From assembly GCF_011683955.1 (NCBI RefSeq), contig NZ_JAAQPI010000015.1, positions 124,001 through 188,000 on the forward strand: a DNA stretch of 64,000 nt, read 5' to 3'. Positions 23,687 through 33,870 of this stretch are shown piece by piece (the first letter of the stretch is position 1; the number at the start of each line of letters is the position of its first letter). The notes under the pieces are model-generated. The model was not told where the DNA came from, made no database searches, and was given only the letters and a program-made list of their open reading frames with translations. This DNA is from Pseudomaricurvus alkylphenolicus (GTDB lineage Bacteria; Pseudomonadota; Gammaproteobacteria; Pseudomonadales; Cellvibrionaceae). The position numbers were made by a program, and so were the translations under genes.

Positions 23687-24487
23687 ATGAGCACCATCAA
23701 TGGCCTTCCACGCGATCGCGAAGACACTTCGGAACGCAAATTTATCGAAGCACTGGCCCGTGGCCTGGATGTTTTGCGGGCGTTCCAGCCTGGCGACGGC
23801 TTTCTCGGCAACCAGGAGATCGCCGAACGTACCCAATTGCCTAAATCCAGCATCTCCCGGCTCACCTATACCCTGACCAAACTGGGTTACCTCACCTATT
23901 CCGAGCGCTTGGGCAAGTACCAACTCGGCAGTGGTGTGCTGGCCCTGGGTTATGCCTTTGTGTCCAATCTGGCCATCCGCCAGGTAGCCAAACCCCTGAT
24001 GCAGGACCTGGCCGAAGCCACCGGTACAGCGGTGGGGCTGGCGGATCGGGATCGCCTGGAAATGATCTATGTGGAATATCAGGCCCCCGAAGAGGTGCGT
24101 ACCTTTCGCATGGAGGTTGGGGACCGGGTTCCCATTGCACAGAACTCCGCGGGGCGGGCCTATCTGGCCGGGCTGAGCGATGAAGAGCGGGAATACCTGG
24201 AGGGCTATATGGAGCGCAAGGCCGGTGACCAATGGCCGGTGCTCAAGGCCGGAATCGATGAAGCGGTGAACAGTTATCGGGAGCACGGCTACTGCTACTC
24301 ATTTGGAGATTGGGACCGCGATGTGAACGGCGTGTCTGTGCCCCTGGTGATGAGCGAAGGGATCATCTACGCCTTTAATGCCGGCGGTCCTGCTTATCGT
24401 TTGTCACCGGATTATCTTCGCGAGGAAGTCGCCCCACAGCTCAAAAACATGGTCCGCAATATCGAAGCCATGCTTATCCGCTACTGA
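23687..24487 (+). CDS. IclR-family transcriptional regulator
   Basis: 266 residues. Residues about 20-75 are a winged helix (EIAERTQLPKSSISRLTYTL), followed by the IclR effector domain with VGDRVPIAQNSAGRAYLAGL, GYCYSFGDWDRDVNGVSVPL and a typical C terminus. Such regulators control aromatic or fatty-acid catabolism in response to an organic acid or CoA ester. It lies 111 bp upstream of a thiolase and a FadB-like gene on the same strand and probably controls them. The similarity of the thiolase to PcaF recalls PcaR-type control, but the ligand cannot be read. Confidence 0.9.
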   Translation: MSTINGLPRDREDTSERKFIEALARGLDVLRAFQPGDGFLGNQEIAERTQLPKSSISRLTYTLTKLGYLTYSERLGKYQLGSGVLALGYAFVSNLAIRQVAKPLMQDLAEATGTAVGLADRDRLEMIYVEYQAPEEVRTFRMEVGDRVPIAQNSAGRAYLAGLSDEEREYLEGYMERKAGDQWPVLKAGIDEAVNSYREHGYCYSFGDWDRDVNGVSVPLVMSEGIIYAFNAGGPAYRLSPDYLREEVAPQLKNMVRNIEAMLIRY

Positions 24488-24598
24488 CATTCAAACGTTC
24501 GTTTTTAAGCCTCTCGCTTTTAAACCAAAGTTCCGCAGAGTGGAACTGAAGTGCTACTTCTGATATAAAGTGCCCCTGACTTTTCAGGAGGTAGCCCC

Positions 24599-25801
24599 AT
24601 GTCCGAAGCTTATATCTACGACGGTGCCCGCACACCGTTTGGTCGCCACGGCGGTAGCCTGGCCCCTGTTCGCCCTGATGACCTGCTGGCGCGGGTGATT
24701 GAGGCGCTGGTGCAGCGAACCCCGTTTAACCCCGATCAATACGAAGATGTGATCATCGGCAACACCAACCAGGCCGGTGAGGACAGTCGCAATGTTGCCC
24801 GCCACGCCGGTTTGATCTCCGGCCTGCCTGTCAGTGCAGGAGGCTTGACCCTTAACCGCCTGTGTGGCTCAGGCATGGCAGCCGTATTAGATGCCTCGCG
24901 TTGCATCAAGAGTGGCGAGGGCGAGCTGTTTGTCGCCGGTGGGGTCGAATCCATGAGCCGTGCGCCATTGGTTATCTCCAAAGCCGCCAGCGCCTGGGAT
25001 CGCGGCCAGGAGCTGGCGGACTCAACCATGGGCGCACGCTTTACCAATCCCGAAATCATTTCCCGCTTTGGTGGCCACACCATGCCCCAAACCGCTGACA
25101 ATGTGGCGGCGGATCTGAATATCGACCGCGACACCTGCGACCTCTTTGCCCTGGCATCCCAGTCCAAGTACGAGGCCGCTCGCGAAGCCGGGTTCTTTGA
25201 ACCGGAAATGATTGCCATCGAAGTTTCCCAGGGGCGCAAGCGACCGCCTGTCAGTGTCGATGCCGACGAACACCCCCGCCCTGCCACGCAATTGGAAAGT
25301 CTCGCGAAACTACGCTCACTGTTTGAGGGCGGGGTTGTGACCGCCGGAAATGCATCCGGTATTAACGACGGTGCCGCGGCACTGATCCTGGGCAGCGAAG
25401 CGGCAGGCAAGAGCGCCGGCATTGAACCTCGCGCCCGAATCGTCAGCGCCGCCATTGCCGGAGTAGAACCCCGCGTGATGGGACTGGGCCCTGTGCCGGC
25501 CACCCGCAAGGCATTGCAGCGCGCGGGTTTGACCCTCGCCGATATGGATGTGATGGAGTTTAACGAAGCTTTTGCCGCCCAGGCGCTGGGTTGCCTCAAG
25601 CAGCTGGAAATCGCCGCCGATGATCCGCGGGTGAACCCCAACGGGGGCGCAATCGCCATTGGTCATCCACTGGGTGCCAGTGGCGCGCGGATTGTTCTAA
25701 CGGCGTTGCGCCAGCTGGAACGTACCGGTGGACGCTACGCCCTGGCGACCATGTGTATCGGTATCGGCCAGGGTATTGCGGTCATTATCGAGCGTCTGTA
25801 A
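24599..25801 (+). CDS. Thiolase (acetyl-CoA acyltransferase), PcaF/FadA type
   Basis: 400 residues, normal for the family. The acyl-binding Cys89 is in [11 protein letters not shown], His356 in [10 protein letters not shown], and Cys386 in TMCIGIGQG. It cleaves 3-oxoacyl-CoA with CoA to acetyl-CoA and a shortened acyl-CoA. The N terminus ([14 protein letters not shown]) and [14 protein letters not shown] resemble 3-oxoadipyl-CoA thiolases, so a dicarboxyl or aromatic-derived substrate is possible. A consensus AGGAGGT lies 7 bases before the ATG. It is followed after 71 bp by a FadB-like gene; together they supply hydration, oxidation and thiolysis of an acyl-CoA. Confidence 0.93.
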   Translation: MSEAYIYDGARTPFGRHGGSLAPVRPDDLLARVIEALVQRTPFNPDQYEDVIIGNTNQAGEDSRNVARHAGLISGLPVSAGGLTLNRLCGSGMAAVLDASRCIKSGEGELFVAGGVESMSRAPLVISKAASAWDRGQELADSTMGARFTNPEIISRFGGHTMPQTADNVAADLNIDRDTCDLFALASQSKYEAAREAGFFEPEMIAIEVSQGRKRPPVSVDADEHPRPATQLESLAKLRSLFEGGVVTAGNASGINDGAAALILGSEAAGKSAGIEPRARIVSAAIAGVEPRVMGLGPVPATRKALQRAGLTLADMDVMEFNEAFAAQALGCLKQLEIAADDPRVNPNGGAIAIGHPLGASGARIVLTALRQLERTGGRYALATMCIGIGQGIAVIIERL

Positions 25802-25872
25802 ACGCGTGCCGGCAGAACGTCCATACTTAAATTCTGGTAACGCGCACGCGGTATGAATTCAGGAGAGTAATT

Positions 25873-27846
25873 GTGTCCATTGTTAGCTATGAACTGATCG
25901 ACAACATCGGTGTTATCCGCCTTAACTATCCACCGGTAAATGCGCTTTCGCACGCCCTGCGTGTGGGTGTGATTGAAGCTGTGCAGCAGGCGCAGGATGA
26001 CGCCAGTGAGATTCTGGTGCTGATGTGCGAAGGCCGTACGTTTATCGCCGGGGCCGATATCCGCGAGTTTGGCAAACCGGCGCAGGATCCTTCCCTGCCC
26101 GATATGCTGGAGCAGCTGGAAAACTCCGGCAAACCTATTGTGGCGGCCATTCATGGCACTGCTCTGGGCGGAGGTTTTGAAACTGCACTGGCGTGTCATT
26201 ATCGCTGCGCAGTCAAGAGCGCCAAGGTCGGGCTGCCCGAAGTAAATCTCGGACTCTTGCCCGGTGCCGGGGGTACCCAGCGGACACCCAGGTTGGCTGG
26301 CGCCGAAGCGGCTTTGGATATGATTACCAGTGGCAGTCCGGTATCGGCAGAAAAAGCCCTGGCACTGAACCTGGTCGACCGGGTGGTGGAAGGCGATCTG
26401 CAGGAAGCGGCCATCGGCTACGCCCGAGAGCTGCTGGAGCAAAATGCCCCTGCGCGTCGCGTCCGGGATCTCAGCGCCGAATCTGCCGAACCGGAACTGT
26501 TCGACCGCTACCGCAAACAGTTGGCAAAACGCAAACGCGGGCAAATCGCTCCGCAGCATATCGTGCGCTGTGTAGAAGCCGCAGTCACCCTGCCAATGGA
26601 CGAAGGCCTGGCACTGGAACGCAAGCTGTTCCTGGAATGTAAAGCGTCTCCTCAGTCAGCCGCCATGCGTCATATGTTTTTTGCCGAACGCGAAGCTGCC
26701 AAAGTAGAGGGGCTGGCAAAAGACACGCCAACACGGGACATTAACAAAGTTGCCATTATTGGTGGCGGCACCATGGGCGGCGGCATCGCCATGAATTTTG
26801 CCAATGTCGGTATTCCGGTCACACTGGTGGAAATCAGCGACGAGGCCATCGAACGCGGCCTGGGCATTATTGACAAGAACTACAGCATCACGGTCAGCAA
26901 AGGCAAACTTAACGAAGATCAGAAACAACAGCGGATGGCGCTGATTCAGGGCACCACCAACTACGCCGATCTCGCCGATATGGATCTGGTGATTGAGGCG
27001 GTGTTTGAAAACCCCGATCTGAAGAAAGAAATCTTTAAGAAGCTGGACGCCAGCTGTAAGCCCGGTGCCATTCTGGCAAGTAACACCTCCTACCAGGATA
27101 TCGACCAGATTGCGGCGGCCACATCACGCCCGCAAGACGTGCTGGGCATGCACTTTTTCAGCCCCGCCAATGTCATGAAGCTGTTGGAAATTGTTCGCGG
27201 AGAACACAGCGCGGACGACGTTATCCAGACGGCCATGAAACTGGCCAAGACCATCGGCAAGGTGCCTGTGTTGTCCGGCAATTGCTACGGCTTTATTGGA
27301 AATCGCATGCTCAAACCCTATGGCAGTGAGGCGCAATTGTGTCTGCTCGAGGGCGCCACTCCGGCACAGCTGGATGCAGCGATGCAGAACTTCGGTATGG
27401 CCATGGGCCCATTGGCGGTAGGCGATCTGGCCGGCCTGGATATTGGCTACAAAGCTCGCGAGGCGCTGACCGAAGAACAAAAAGGCGACCCCAAGACCTT
27501 CTGCATTCCAGACGCCTTGGTAGAAATGGGACGCCTGGGCCAGAAGAGTGGTGCCGGTTACTATCGTTACGATCCCGAAACCCGTGCACGCCAGCCTGAT
27601 CCGGAAGTGGATGAACTCATTGCTGCCAAAGCGGCGGAGTTTGGCATTGAGCGCCGTGAACTCAGCGACGATGAAATTGTTGAACGCCTGACCTCTGCCC
27701 TGGCTCGCGAAGGCGAGAAGATATTGGAAGAAGGCATCGCCCAGCGCCGCAGCGATATCGATGTGGTCTATGCATTTGGCTATGGCTTCCCGGTGTATCG
27801 CGGCGGACCGATGTTCTACGCACAGCAAACTGCCGCTGAAGGTTAA
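25873..27846 (+). CDS. Bifunctional enoyl-CoA hydratase / 3-hydroxyacyl-CoA dehydrogenase, C-terminally short
   Basis: 657 residues from a GTG with AGGAG upstream. Residues about 1-190 are a crotonase domain ([39 protein letters not shown], with the two catalytic Glu in place). From about residue 290 there is an NAD-binding domain ([18 protein letters not shown]) and 3-hydroxyacyl-CoA dehydrogenase signatures ([28 protein letters not shown]). The last domain stops at [19 protein letters not shown]. Relatives of 690-710 residues usually continue for roughly 40 residues after the GGPMFYA motif. The next gene converges only 28 bp away, so the end may have been lost by deletion. Activity of the second half is uncertain. 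Confidence 0.92.
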   Translation: MSIVSYELIDNIGVIRLNYPPVNALSHALRVGVIEAVQQAQDDASEILVLMCEGRTFIAGADIREFGKPAQDPSLPDMLEQLENSGKPIVAAIHGTALGGGFETALACHYRCAVKSAKVGLPEVNLGLLPGAGGTQRTPRLAGAEAALDMITSGSPVSAEKALALNLVDRVVEGDLQEAAIGYARELLEQNAPARRVRDLSAESAEPELFDRYRKQLAKRKRGQIAPQHIVRCVEAAVTLPMDEGLALERKLFLECKASPQSAAMRHMFFAEREAAKVEGLAKDTPTRDINKVAIIGGGTMGGGIAMNFANVGIPVTLVEISDEAIERGLGIIDKNYSITVSKGKLNEDQKQQRMALIQGTTNYADLADMDLVIEAVFENPDLKKEIFKKLDASCKPGAILASNTSYQDIDQIAAATSRPQDVLGMHFFSPANVMKLLEIVRGEHSADDVIQTAMKLAKTIGKVPVLSGNCYGFIGNRMLKPYGSEAQLCLLEGATPAQLDAAMQNFGMAMGPLAVGDLAGLDIGYKAREALTEEQKGDPKTFCIPDALVEMGRLGQKSGAGYYRYDPETRARQPDPEVDELIAAKAAEFGIERRELSDDEIVERLTSALAREGEKILEEGIAQRRSDIDVVYAFGYGFPVYRGGPMFYAQQTAAEG

Positions 27847-27863
27847 ACGTCGCTATCACAGGT

Positions 27864-27891
27864 ATCCCGTTGCTTTAGCCGGCAACGGGAT
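27864..27891. terminator. Hairpin between convergent fadB-like and adenine deaminase genes
   Basis: ATCCCGTTGC (27864-27873) and GCAACGGGAT (27882-27891) form a perfect 10-bp stem with an 8-base loop. It overlaps the stop codon of the leftward gene and lies 18 bp after the rightward one. No T run follows on either strand, so it may be an RNA 3'-end structure rather than a classical terminator. Confidence 0.5.
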
Positions 27892-28891
27892 GTGTCAACA
27901 CATACTCGTCAAGCGCATCCAAATAGGATTGTTTCTCCTCTGCACTTAAAAAACTCGCCTCAAACCCATTACGGGCCAATTGCACGATTTCACCCACACT
28001 GAGGTCCAGGGCGGCCTGAATGGCCTCATAGTTATCATTGAGTTGCCCCCCAAAATACGCCGGATCATCCGAGTTTACCGTCACTAACAGACCCTCACGC
28101 AGTAACCGGCCGATATTGTGCTCCGACATGGTTTGGTAGACCTTAAGAGCGGTATTGGATAGTGGACATACCGTCAGGGGAATTTGCTGTTCGCGAAGAT
28201 GATCCACCAGAGCGGGATCTTCGTCACAGCGCACGCCATGATCGATCCGCTCCGCATGCAACAGCTTCAGAGCCTGCCAGATGTAGTCTGCCGGCCCCTC
28301 CTCCCCAGCGTGGGCGACGCAACGGTAACCCTGTTCTCTGGCGAGATCGAAAACCCGCTGAAACTTCTCAGGCGGGTTACCCGCCTCACCGGAGTCCAGA
28401 CCCACACCTTCGATCCACTGGCGGTAAGGCTTGGCATGCTCGAGGGTGTCCAGGGCGGAGTCTTCGTCCAGGTGACGCAGGAAACACATGATCAGTTTGG
28501 AACTGACACCAAAGCGTTTGCCGCCTTCAACAAGAGCAGAGTGAATACCTTTGATAACGGTGGAGAAGGCCACGCCCCTGTCGGTGTGGGTTTGGGGATC
28601 AAAAAAGAGCTCCAGATGCCGGACCTCTTGATAAGCCAGCTTTTCCAGATAGGCCCAAGTGAGATCGTAGAAATCCTGCTCCTCGATCAGTACCTGCGCG
28701 CCCTGGTAATAGATATCCAGAAACGATTGAAGGTCGCTGAACCGGTAGGCCGCCCGGACCTCTTCGACACTGGCGTAGGGCAGCTCGATATGATTGCGCT
28801 TGGCCAGCGCAAACATCAGTTCGGGCTCCAGGGTACCTTCAATATGGAGATGCAGCTCTGCCTTGGGCAGATTGGCAATAAAGTTCTTCAT
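27875..28891 (-). CDS. Adenine deaminase (adenosine deaminase family)
   Basis: 338 residues from the ATG at 28891; an upstream in-frame ATG at 28990 adds 33 residues with no family similarity. Metal and catalytic motifs are present: PKAELHLHIEGTLEPE with the two zinc His, VAHAGEEGP with the third His and the Glu, RIDHGVR, and NSDDPAYFG with the zinc Asp. The EEGPADYIWQAL and FFDPQTHTDRG segments match the adenine-specific bacterial subgroup (PA0148 type) better than true adenosine deaminases. It deaminates adenine to hypoxanthine in purine salvage. It lies 99 bp after phaC on the same strand; a functional link to PHA is not obvious. Confidence 0.88.
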   Translation of the reverse strand: MKNFIANLPKAELHLHIEGTLEPELMFALAKRNHIELPYASVEEVRAAYRFSDLQSFLDIYYQGAQVLIEEQDFYDLTWAYLEKLAYQEVRHLELFFDPQTHTDRGVAFSTVIKGIHSALVEGGKRFGVSSKLIMCFLRHLDEDSALDTLEHAKPYRQWIEGVGLDSGEAGNPPEKFQRVFDLAREQGYRCVAHAGEEGPADYIWQALKLLHAERIDHGVRCDEDPALVDHLREQQIPLTVCPLSNTALKVYQTMSEHNIGRLLREGLLVTVNSDDPAYFGGQLNDNYEAIQAALDLSVGEIVQLARNGFEASFLSAEEKQSYLDALDEYVLTHPVAG

Positions 28892-28990
28892 CCTGATTCT
28901 CTCTGTGCGGTCCGCCTTGGTTTTCAGGTTTGGCCTTGTGTTAATAACCTTAGGCCAGGCACCGAGGCAGACGCAAGAGAGAATCAACAA

Positions 28991-30796
28991 TCAGCCAAAT
29001 ACGTACTGGCCGGGCGCATCCTGCAGAGGTTTATAGCCCTTCTTGGTGGCGCCCATGGCAGGCGGCTTGCGGGAGCCGCTTATGCGCTGGTCCAGCCATT
29101 GATTCCAGGCAGGCCACCAGGAGCCCTGAGTGACCTCCGTCGCTTCAAACCAGTCATCGCGCGCAACAAAATTGTCATCGGCGTTAAACGTTGACAGACG
29201 GTAGCGGCGACGGGGATGCTCGGGGCCGCAGGCGATACCGGCGTTATGGCCACCACTGGTGAGACAGAAGGTCACAGGACCACCCATCAGGTGATTGATC
29301 TTATACACCGACGCCCAGGGCGCCACGTGATCAGTTTCCGTACCCACATTGAACACCGGCACGCGAATATCCGCGAGGCTGATGTTCTTGCCATTGACCT
29401 TAAAATTGTTGGTGGAGAGTTCATTGTTCAGGTACATGCTGCGCAGGTACTCGCTGTGCATTTTATAGGGCATGCGGGTACCGTCGGCGTTCCAGGCCAT
29501 CAAATCATTGAGTTTCATGTCCTTGCCGAGCAGATAGCGGTCCACCGCCGGGCCAAATACCAGATCATCCACCCGCAGGTGAGCAAAGGCACCACCCATG
29601 TTCTCGATGCCCAGGTACCCCTGTTTCCACATCAGTTTTTCCAGGAACATCAACTGGGATTCACTGATAAATTGAGTGATTTCCCCGGCCTCGGAGAAAT
29701 CCACCTGGGAGGCAAACAGAGTTATGCTGTTAAGGCGATCATCCTCTTCACGAGCCATCAGTGCTGCTGCGATGCTGAGAATAGTGCCACCGAGGCAGTA
29801 GCCCACCGCGTTGAGTTTGCGATTGGGACACACGGCATTGGCCGCAGCCATGGCTTCGAACAGACCATGATTGAGATAGTCCATAAACGATACGTCGCGG
29901 TCTTCTTCACCCGGGTTCTTCCAGGAGATCAAGAATACGGTTTTGCCCTGCTCCACCAGATATTTAACCATGGAGTTTTTTGGAGACAGATCAAGGATGT
30001 AATACTTCATGATCCAGGGCGGGACTATAAAGACCGGCTCGGCGCCAACGTCTTCCGTGGCAGGCTGATATTGAATCAGCTCCAGCAAATCGTTTTGATA
30101 AATCACCTTGCCCGGCGTCACACCCACGTTTTCTCCAACAACAAAATCGCTCTTGGGTGGCTCCTGCCCAAGGGCTTTGCCAAAGGTGTCACTCATGAAG
30201 TTCTTCCAGCCACGCACCAGATTCATGCCACCTTCTTCCATGGTGGCTTTGATCACATCCGGATTGGTCAACGGAAAGTTGGACGGTGAGATCGCGGCCA
30301 TAAATTCCGTGGCCATAAACTGCACAAGTTGTTCGTGTTTGCCGGTAATGCCCTCAACATCGGTGGTGGCCTCTCGCAACCAGGCTTTTTGCAGTTGGTG
30401 CAATTGTGCAAGCACATTGAATGGCCACTTTTGCCATTCTTCACCGGAATATTTACGCTCGGTCGTCATTGGTGCCTGAGTATCCGGATTGACCGCCGCC
30501 TGCATGCCATAAACGCAAATTTGCGAGAGACCTTTAAAAAAGCTTTGCACCAGCGTTAATTGCTTGCCGGGAGAAATGGCAAGGTGCGAAACCCAGTCCA
30601 AATAGGCCAATGCCATCTCCAAAGGCGACGTGCCCTTAAACGCTTTGGCAATGGCACCTTTGAATTCATCGTCCAGGCGTTGGCTATCCCAACCGGAGGA
30701 ATCGGTCCACTTGGAAAATAAACTGGCGAAGGGGTTATCGCTGTCGAATAAACTGTTATCGAAAAGGTTTTGATCGGCGGTATTGCTGGTGCTCAT
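28991..30796 (-). CDS. phaC: Class I polyhydroxyalkanoate synthase
   Basis: 601 residues, the usual length for class I PhaC. The catalytic Cys334 is in the lipase-like box AVGYCLGGT, Asp489 in GTETDHVAPW and His517 in LTSGGHNAGI. It polymerises 3-hydroxyacyl-CoA into storage polyester granules. The PhaC N-terminal domain is present, including NPDVIKATMEEGG-type sequence. No phaA, phaB or phasin gene is adjacent. Upstream beta-oxidation genes on the opposite strand could supply hydroxyacyl-CoA, but this is an inference from proximity. Confidence 0.94.
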   Translation of the reverse strand: MSTSNTADQNLFDNSLFDSDNPFASLFSKWTDSSGWDSQRLDDEFKGAIAKAFKGTSPLEMALAYLDWVSHLAISPGKQLTLVQSFFKGLSQICVYGMQAAVNPDTQAPMTTERKYSGEEWQKWPFNVLAQLHQLQKAWLREATTDVEGITGKHEQLVQFMATEFMAAISPSNFPLTNPDVIKATMEEGGMNLVRGWKNFMSDTFGKALGQEPPKSDFVVGENVGVTPGKVIYQNDLLELIQYQPATEDVGAEPVFIVPPWIMKYYILDLSPKNSMVKYLVEQGKTVFLISWKNPGEEDRDVSFMDYLNHGLFEAMAAANAVCPNRKLNAVGYCLGGTILSIAAALMAREEDDRLNSITLFASQVDFSEAGEITQFISESQLMFLEKLMWKQGYLGIENMGGAFAHLRVDDLVFGPAVDRYLLGKDMKLNDLMAWNADGTRMPYKMHSEYLRSMYLNNELSTNNFKVNGKNISLADIRVPVFNVGTETDHVAPWASVYKINHLMGGPVTFCLTSGGHNAGIACGPEHPRRRYRLSTFNADDNFVARDDWFEATEVTQGSWWPAWNQWLDQRISGSRKPPAMGATKKGYKPLQDAPGQYVFG

Positions 30797-30871
30797 AGTC
30801 AGAAATGCTCGCTTACATCATGGGTGCGCGCACATTACCACAGCTATGTTACCGGAGCTATGACTATATAG

Positions 30872-32053
30872 TCAGATTGCGCTCATCATAAAGTCGGAGC
30901 CCTGACGCCGACGCAGATCCAAAATAGGTGGAGCAATAAAACACAAGGCAGCGGCCAGAGAAACAACGCCCAACCAGATCGCATTGCCAAGATCCTGGTC
31001 CTGAATCAACTGAACAGCGACGGCCGGCCCCATGGCCAATCCAACCATTTGCGCGGAGGTGGCATTGGTAACAACCTTTCCGCTTAGGTCAAGACTGGCC
31101 ATAACACCTAACAAATAAGGATGCAGCAGGTTCCAGGCAAAGTTGTACACGCAAACGGCAACAACAAATGCCGACAGGTTTTGCAATTGAAATAAAAACA
31201 ACAGAGGTACGATGCCGCCCAAAATTCCCAGACAAACAGGGCCCAGCCTGCCATAACGTGTTCCCACTGTCGCGGCTCCCAGAGCCGCGGCAATGGCAAG
31301 AAACTGAGACAACGACAAAGCACTGGCAACCTGTTGCTCGGAAAACCCCTTAGAGGTGCCGATTAAAAACAGGTACGTCCATACGACTCCCTGCCCGAAG
31401 AAATACAGAAACATTGCCAAGACTGCAGCACTGCGCATGTGTCGTGAGCTGAGAACCGATGTACTGACTGCGGACACTTCCTCCGGCTCTGCGCGGTTCG
31501 GCAAGTAGTCCACTAACGGTAATACACTGCCCCCCAGAAGTGCGAAAAACAGAAACACCCCCTCTGATCCCACTGCGCTGGCCGCGACGGGCAACAGCCA
31601 CATGCCCAGCGCCCCATAGCTCAACAGCGCGGCGATCATCAAACCAAAGTTTCGATCCGGTCTGGCACTGATGCCGAGCACCGTAAAACCGATGGAGATC
31701 AATGCGCCACACCCCAGGCCTGCCACAAAACGACATAATGCCAATGCCTCCCAGCAAGGCATCAGTACACTGGCGAGATTGCCAATGACGATAAACACCG
31801 ACGCCACGCGCAACATTCTGCGCCATTGGCAACGACGCATCAGCACCGTCAAGGCCAGTGTTGCCAGTGCAATCCCCCACATTTCCGCAGAGGCAATATA
31901 GCCCGCAGCACGCGTCCCAAACCCCAGGTGTGCCACCAGCATCTGGACAAATGACGGCTGTACGATAAACACGGAGGGACCGACGATATTGATATAGATC
32001 GCTACCAGTAAGGGCAGATTCCGACCGTTGAGGGTGCCGCTTGTGCGATTCAT
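30872..32053 (-). CDS. MFS transporter
   Basis: 393 residues with about 12 membrane helices. Its ATG overlaps the stop codon of the SDR gene by 4 bp (ATGA), so the two are translationally coupled. The family is the broad major facilitator superfamily; the loop motif between helices 2 and 3 is weak (LMRRCQWRRM). The substrate is unknown, but coupling to a dehydrogenase suggests uptake or export of the alcohol or ketone handled by it. Confidence 0.8.
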   Translation of the reverse strand: MNRTSGTLNGRNLPLLVAIYINIVGPSVFIVQPSFVQMLVAHLGFGTRAAGYIASAEMWGIALATLALTVLMRRCQWRRMLRVASVFIVIGNLASVLMPCWEALALCRFVAGLGCGALISIGFTVLGISARPDRNFGLMIAALLSYGALGMWLLPVAASAVGSEGVFLFFALLGGSVLPLVDYLPNRAEPEEVSAVSTSVLSSRHMRSAAVLAMFLYFFGQGVVWTYLFLIGTSKGFSEQQVASALSLSQFLAIAAALGAATVGTRYGRLGPVCLGILGGIVPLLFLFQLQNLSAFVVAVCVYNFAWNLLHPYLLGVMASLDLSGKVVTNATSAQMVGLAMGPAVAVQLIQDQDLGNAIWLGVVSLAAALCFIAPPILDLRRRQGSDFMMSAI

Positions 32054-32853
32054 AATTGAGCCTCAAACGCCAGGGTTCCCACATCCACCGCTTGACCACC
32101 CCCGTCGGCCAGTAGCGTTGTGCCTGTGACAAAGGAAGATCGCTCAGACGCCAGAAACTCCGCGCAGTCGGCAATTTCCTCGACCTCCGCCATCCGCCCA
32201 AGAGGCAGAAAACGGGTGACCTCACGGGTCGCCTCTACCACACTGATCCCCCGTTTGCGGGCGAGCACTTTCATTTCTTCATCGCTCATTGGCGTTCGCA
32301 CCCAACCCGGGCAGAGGCTATTGACCCGGATACCCATGGGACCATAGTCCACCGCCAATGAACGGGTTAGTCCCAGAACCGCAGTCTTGCTGGTGACATA
32401 ACTGCTTACCCCTGGCCCGCTGGCCATTGCGGCAACCGAGGCAACGTTAACGATGGCTCCGGCTCTGTTCTGTTCCATGGCAGGCAGCACTGCCCGCGCC
32501 ATATTCATTACGCCAGTAACGTTAATATCCAAACTGCTCTGCCACTGCGCGAGATCCTGCTCCGTCACACTGCCTTCAAACAAAACGCCGGCATTGGCCA
32601 CCAGGATGTCCAATCCGCCCAGACATTCGATGGCTGATTTGACCGCCGTCTGGCATTGCGCATAATCGGCAACATCACAGATGCAAAAATGACAGCCTAT
32701 TTCTTCTGACAGCCTCTGCAGGGGTTCACGGCGCCTTCCTGTAATCAACACGGCGGCCCCCACCTCCACGAAACGGCGTGCAATCGCTGCACCAATGCCC
32801 GTACCACCGCCGGTAATCAGTGCCTTCTTGCCTTGCAGTGTTTTTGCTGTCAT
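32050..32853 (-). CDS. Short-chain dehydrogenase/reductase
   Basis: 267 residues of the classical SDR type: nucleotide-binding TGGGTGIGAAIARRF, NAG in LVANAGVLF, catalytic YVTSK with the Ser in VNVASVAAMASG, and PGWVRTPM. The residues after the first Rossmann strand (ITGRRREPLQRL) favour NADP or an NAD-binding variant; I cannot decide. It is the first gene of a two-gene operon with an MFS transporter. It is divergent from a LuxR-type regulator about 170 bp away, which may control it. Confidence 0.92.
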   Translation of the reverse strand: MTAKTLQGKKALITGGGTGIGAAIARRFVEVGAAVLITGRRREPLQRLSEEIGCHFCICDVADYAQCQTAVKSAIECLGGLDILVANAGVLFEGSVTEQDLAQWQSSLDINVTGVMNMARAVLPAMEQNRAGAIVNVASVAAMASGPGVSSYVTSKTAVLGLTRSLAVDYGPMGIRVNSLCPGWVRTPMSDEEMKVLARKRGISVVEATREVTRFLPLGRMAEVEEIADCAEFLASERSSFVTGTTLLADGGGQAVDVGTLAFEAQL

Positions 32854-33026
32854 TCGTTGATCCTCACGGCGGTGTCAGTCTGCGAGAAAGTATATGTGGC
32901 TGTGATTTCACACCGCCATCCACCAAAGGGTTGAGACGCAAAAATTGATTCGGTTGATTTTCCCTCTACGCTTGGCTACCGTGAAAAGGACCTCGGCTCG
33001 GGCATCCACTATGGTTGAAGGCGGCT

Positions 33027-33740
33027 ATGTTTAAAAGCAAGTACAAATCCACCGACTTCCCTCATCGCTTCCAGGAAGAGAGCCTGGCATTGGTGAACGG
33101 CCTGCTGCCGTTAACCTCGTCGGCGTTTTATCTGGTCGACCCCAATATGCACCATAAGGGCATCGTTCTTCATGGTATCGAGCAGGAGATGGACCAGGCC
33201 TATCGGCTTCACTACAAGGACTTGGACCCGGCGCACCCGGCCCGCTACCAGAAGCGGAAAGAAAATTTGGTGTGCCTGGAGAACATCATGTCCACCTCCA
33301 CCCTGCATAATACGGTTTACTATCAGGAGTTTCTCAAGCCCAGAAACATTGAGCACGTCACCGATTTATTTTTCCGCCAGGAAGACCGTATTATCGCTGT
33401 GTTAACCATGTTGCGTGATGCCAGCCTTCCGGCCTTCAGCCCTGAAGAGTTGCAAACACTGACGGTCACGCAACGATTTCTGGAATACGCCATCAATACC
33501 GTCTATTTGCCAGAAAGAGCGTCCCAACGAGCCACCATCACTGATCGCTTTGAACTCACGGATCGAGAATTGGATGTACTGGAATGGGTGATTGCCGGTG
33601 CTGAGAACAAGGTAATCGCCCGAGAACTGGAGGTAGGGCTGGCGACTGTAAAAACCCACCTCAATCATATCTATGCCAAGGTTGGTGTCTCTTCCAGAAC
33701 TCAACTGTTGTCCCGCGTGTTTGCGGAAATCGGTCACTGA
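33027..33740 (+). CDS. LuxR-family regulator with an N-terminal sensor domain
   Basis: 237 residues from the ATG at 33027, preceded by AAGG; a TTG four codons earlier is less likely. Residues about 1-160 look like a PAS/GAF-type sensor without a clear acyl-homoserine-lactone-binding signature. Residues about 170-235 are a LuxR helix-turn-helix (LTDRELDVLEWVIAGAENKV, then IARELEVGLATVKTHLNHIY). It lies between the divergent SDR/MFS operon and the rightward MoaF-like and receptor genes, so it may control either or both. A second LuxR-type protein is encoded at 37083-37937; the two are only distantly similar. Confidence 0.87.
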   Translation: MFKSKYKSTDFPHRFQEESLALVNGLLPLTSSAFYLVDPNMHHKGIVLHGIEQEMDQAYRLHYKDLDPAHPARYQKRKENLVCLENIMSTSTLHNTVYYQEFLKPRNIEHVTDLFFRQEDRIIAVLTMLRDASLPAFSPEELQTLTVTQRFLEYAINTVYLPERASQRATITDRFELTDRELDVLEWVIAGAENKVIARELEVGLATVKTHLNHIYAKVGVSSRTQLLSRVFAEIGH

Positions 33741-33769
33741 CTCACTGCCCCACGACTCTTAAATCTTCG

Positions 33770-33795
33770 CCTATCAACCCTTTGGTGGATAGGCA
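33770..33795. other. Hairpin after the luxR-type gene
   Basis: GCCTATC (33770-33776) pairs with GATAGGC (33789-33795), and ACC/GGT extends the stem past one mismatch. It lies 29 bp after the regulator stop and about 75 bp before the MoaF-like start. There is no T run. It may be a 3'-end structure or an operator. Confidence 0.35.
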
Positions 33796-33870
33796 CTGCC
33801 GCCCCACTCCTCCTAAGCTGTAAGCCTCATTCACAACCCGCGGTGAACGCGGCTACAGACGGGATTAACT

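Noticed and set aside
24736-25659. A 307-codon open frame antisense to the thiolase gene
   Set aside because: The thiolase has all catalytic motifs in the other frame; this one is low-complexity (Ala/Ser/Pro-rich) shadow.
28184-29194. A 336-codon open frame antisense to the adenine deaminase gene
   Set aside because: It overlaps a gene with intact metal motifs and crosses into phaC; no domain features.
29216-30289. A 357-codon open frame antisense to phaC
   Set aside because: PhaC is unambiguous with its catalytic triad; the antisense frame shows no family features.
31350-32225. A 291-codon open frame overlapping the MFS and SDR genes
   Set aside because: The two real genes are coupled by ATGA overlap and show clear family motifs; this frame is Trp/Arg-rich shadow.
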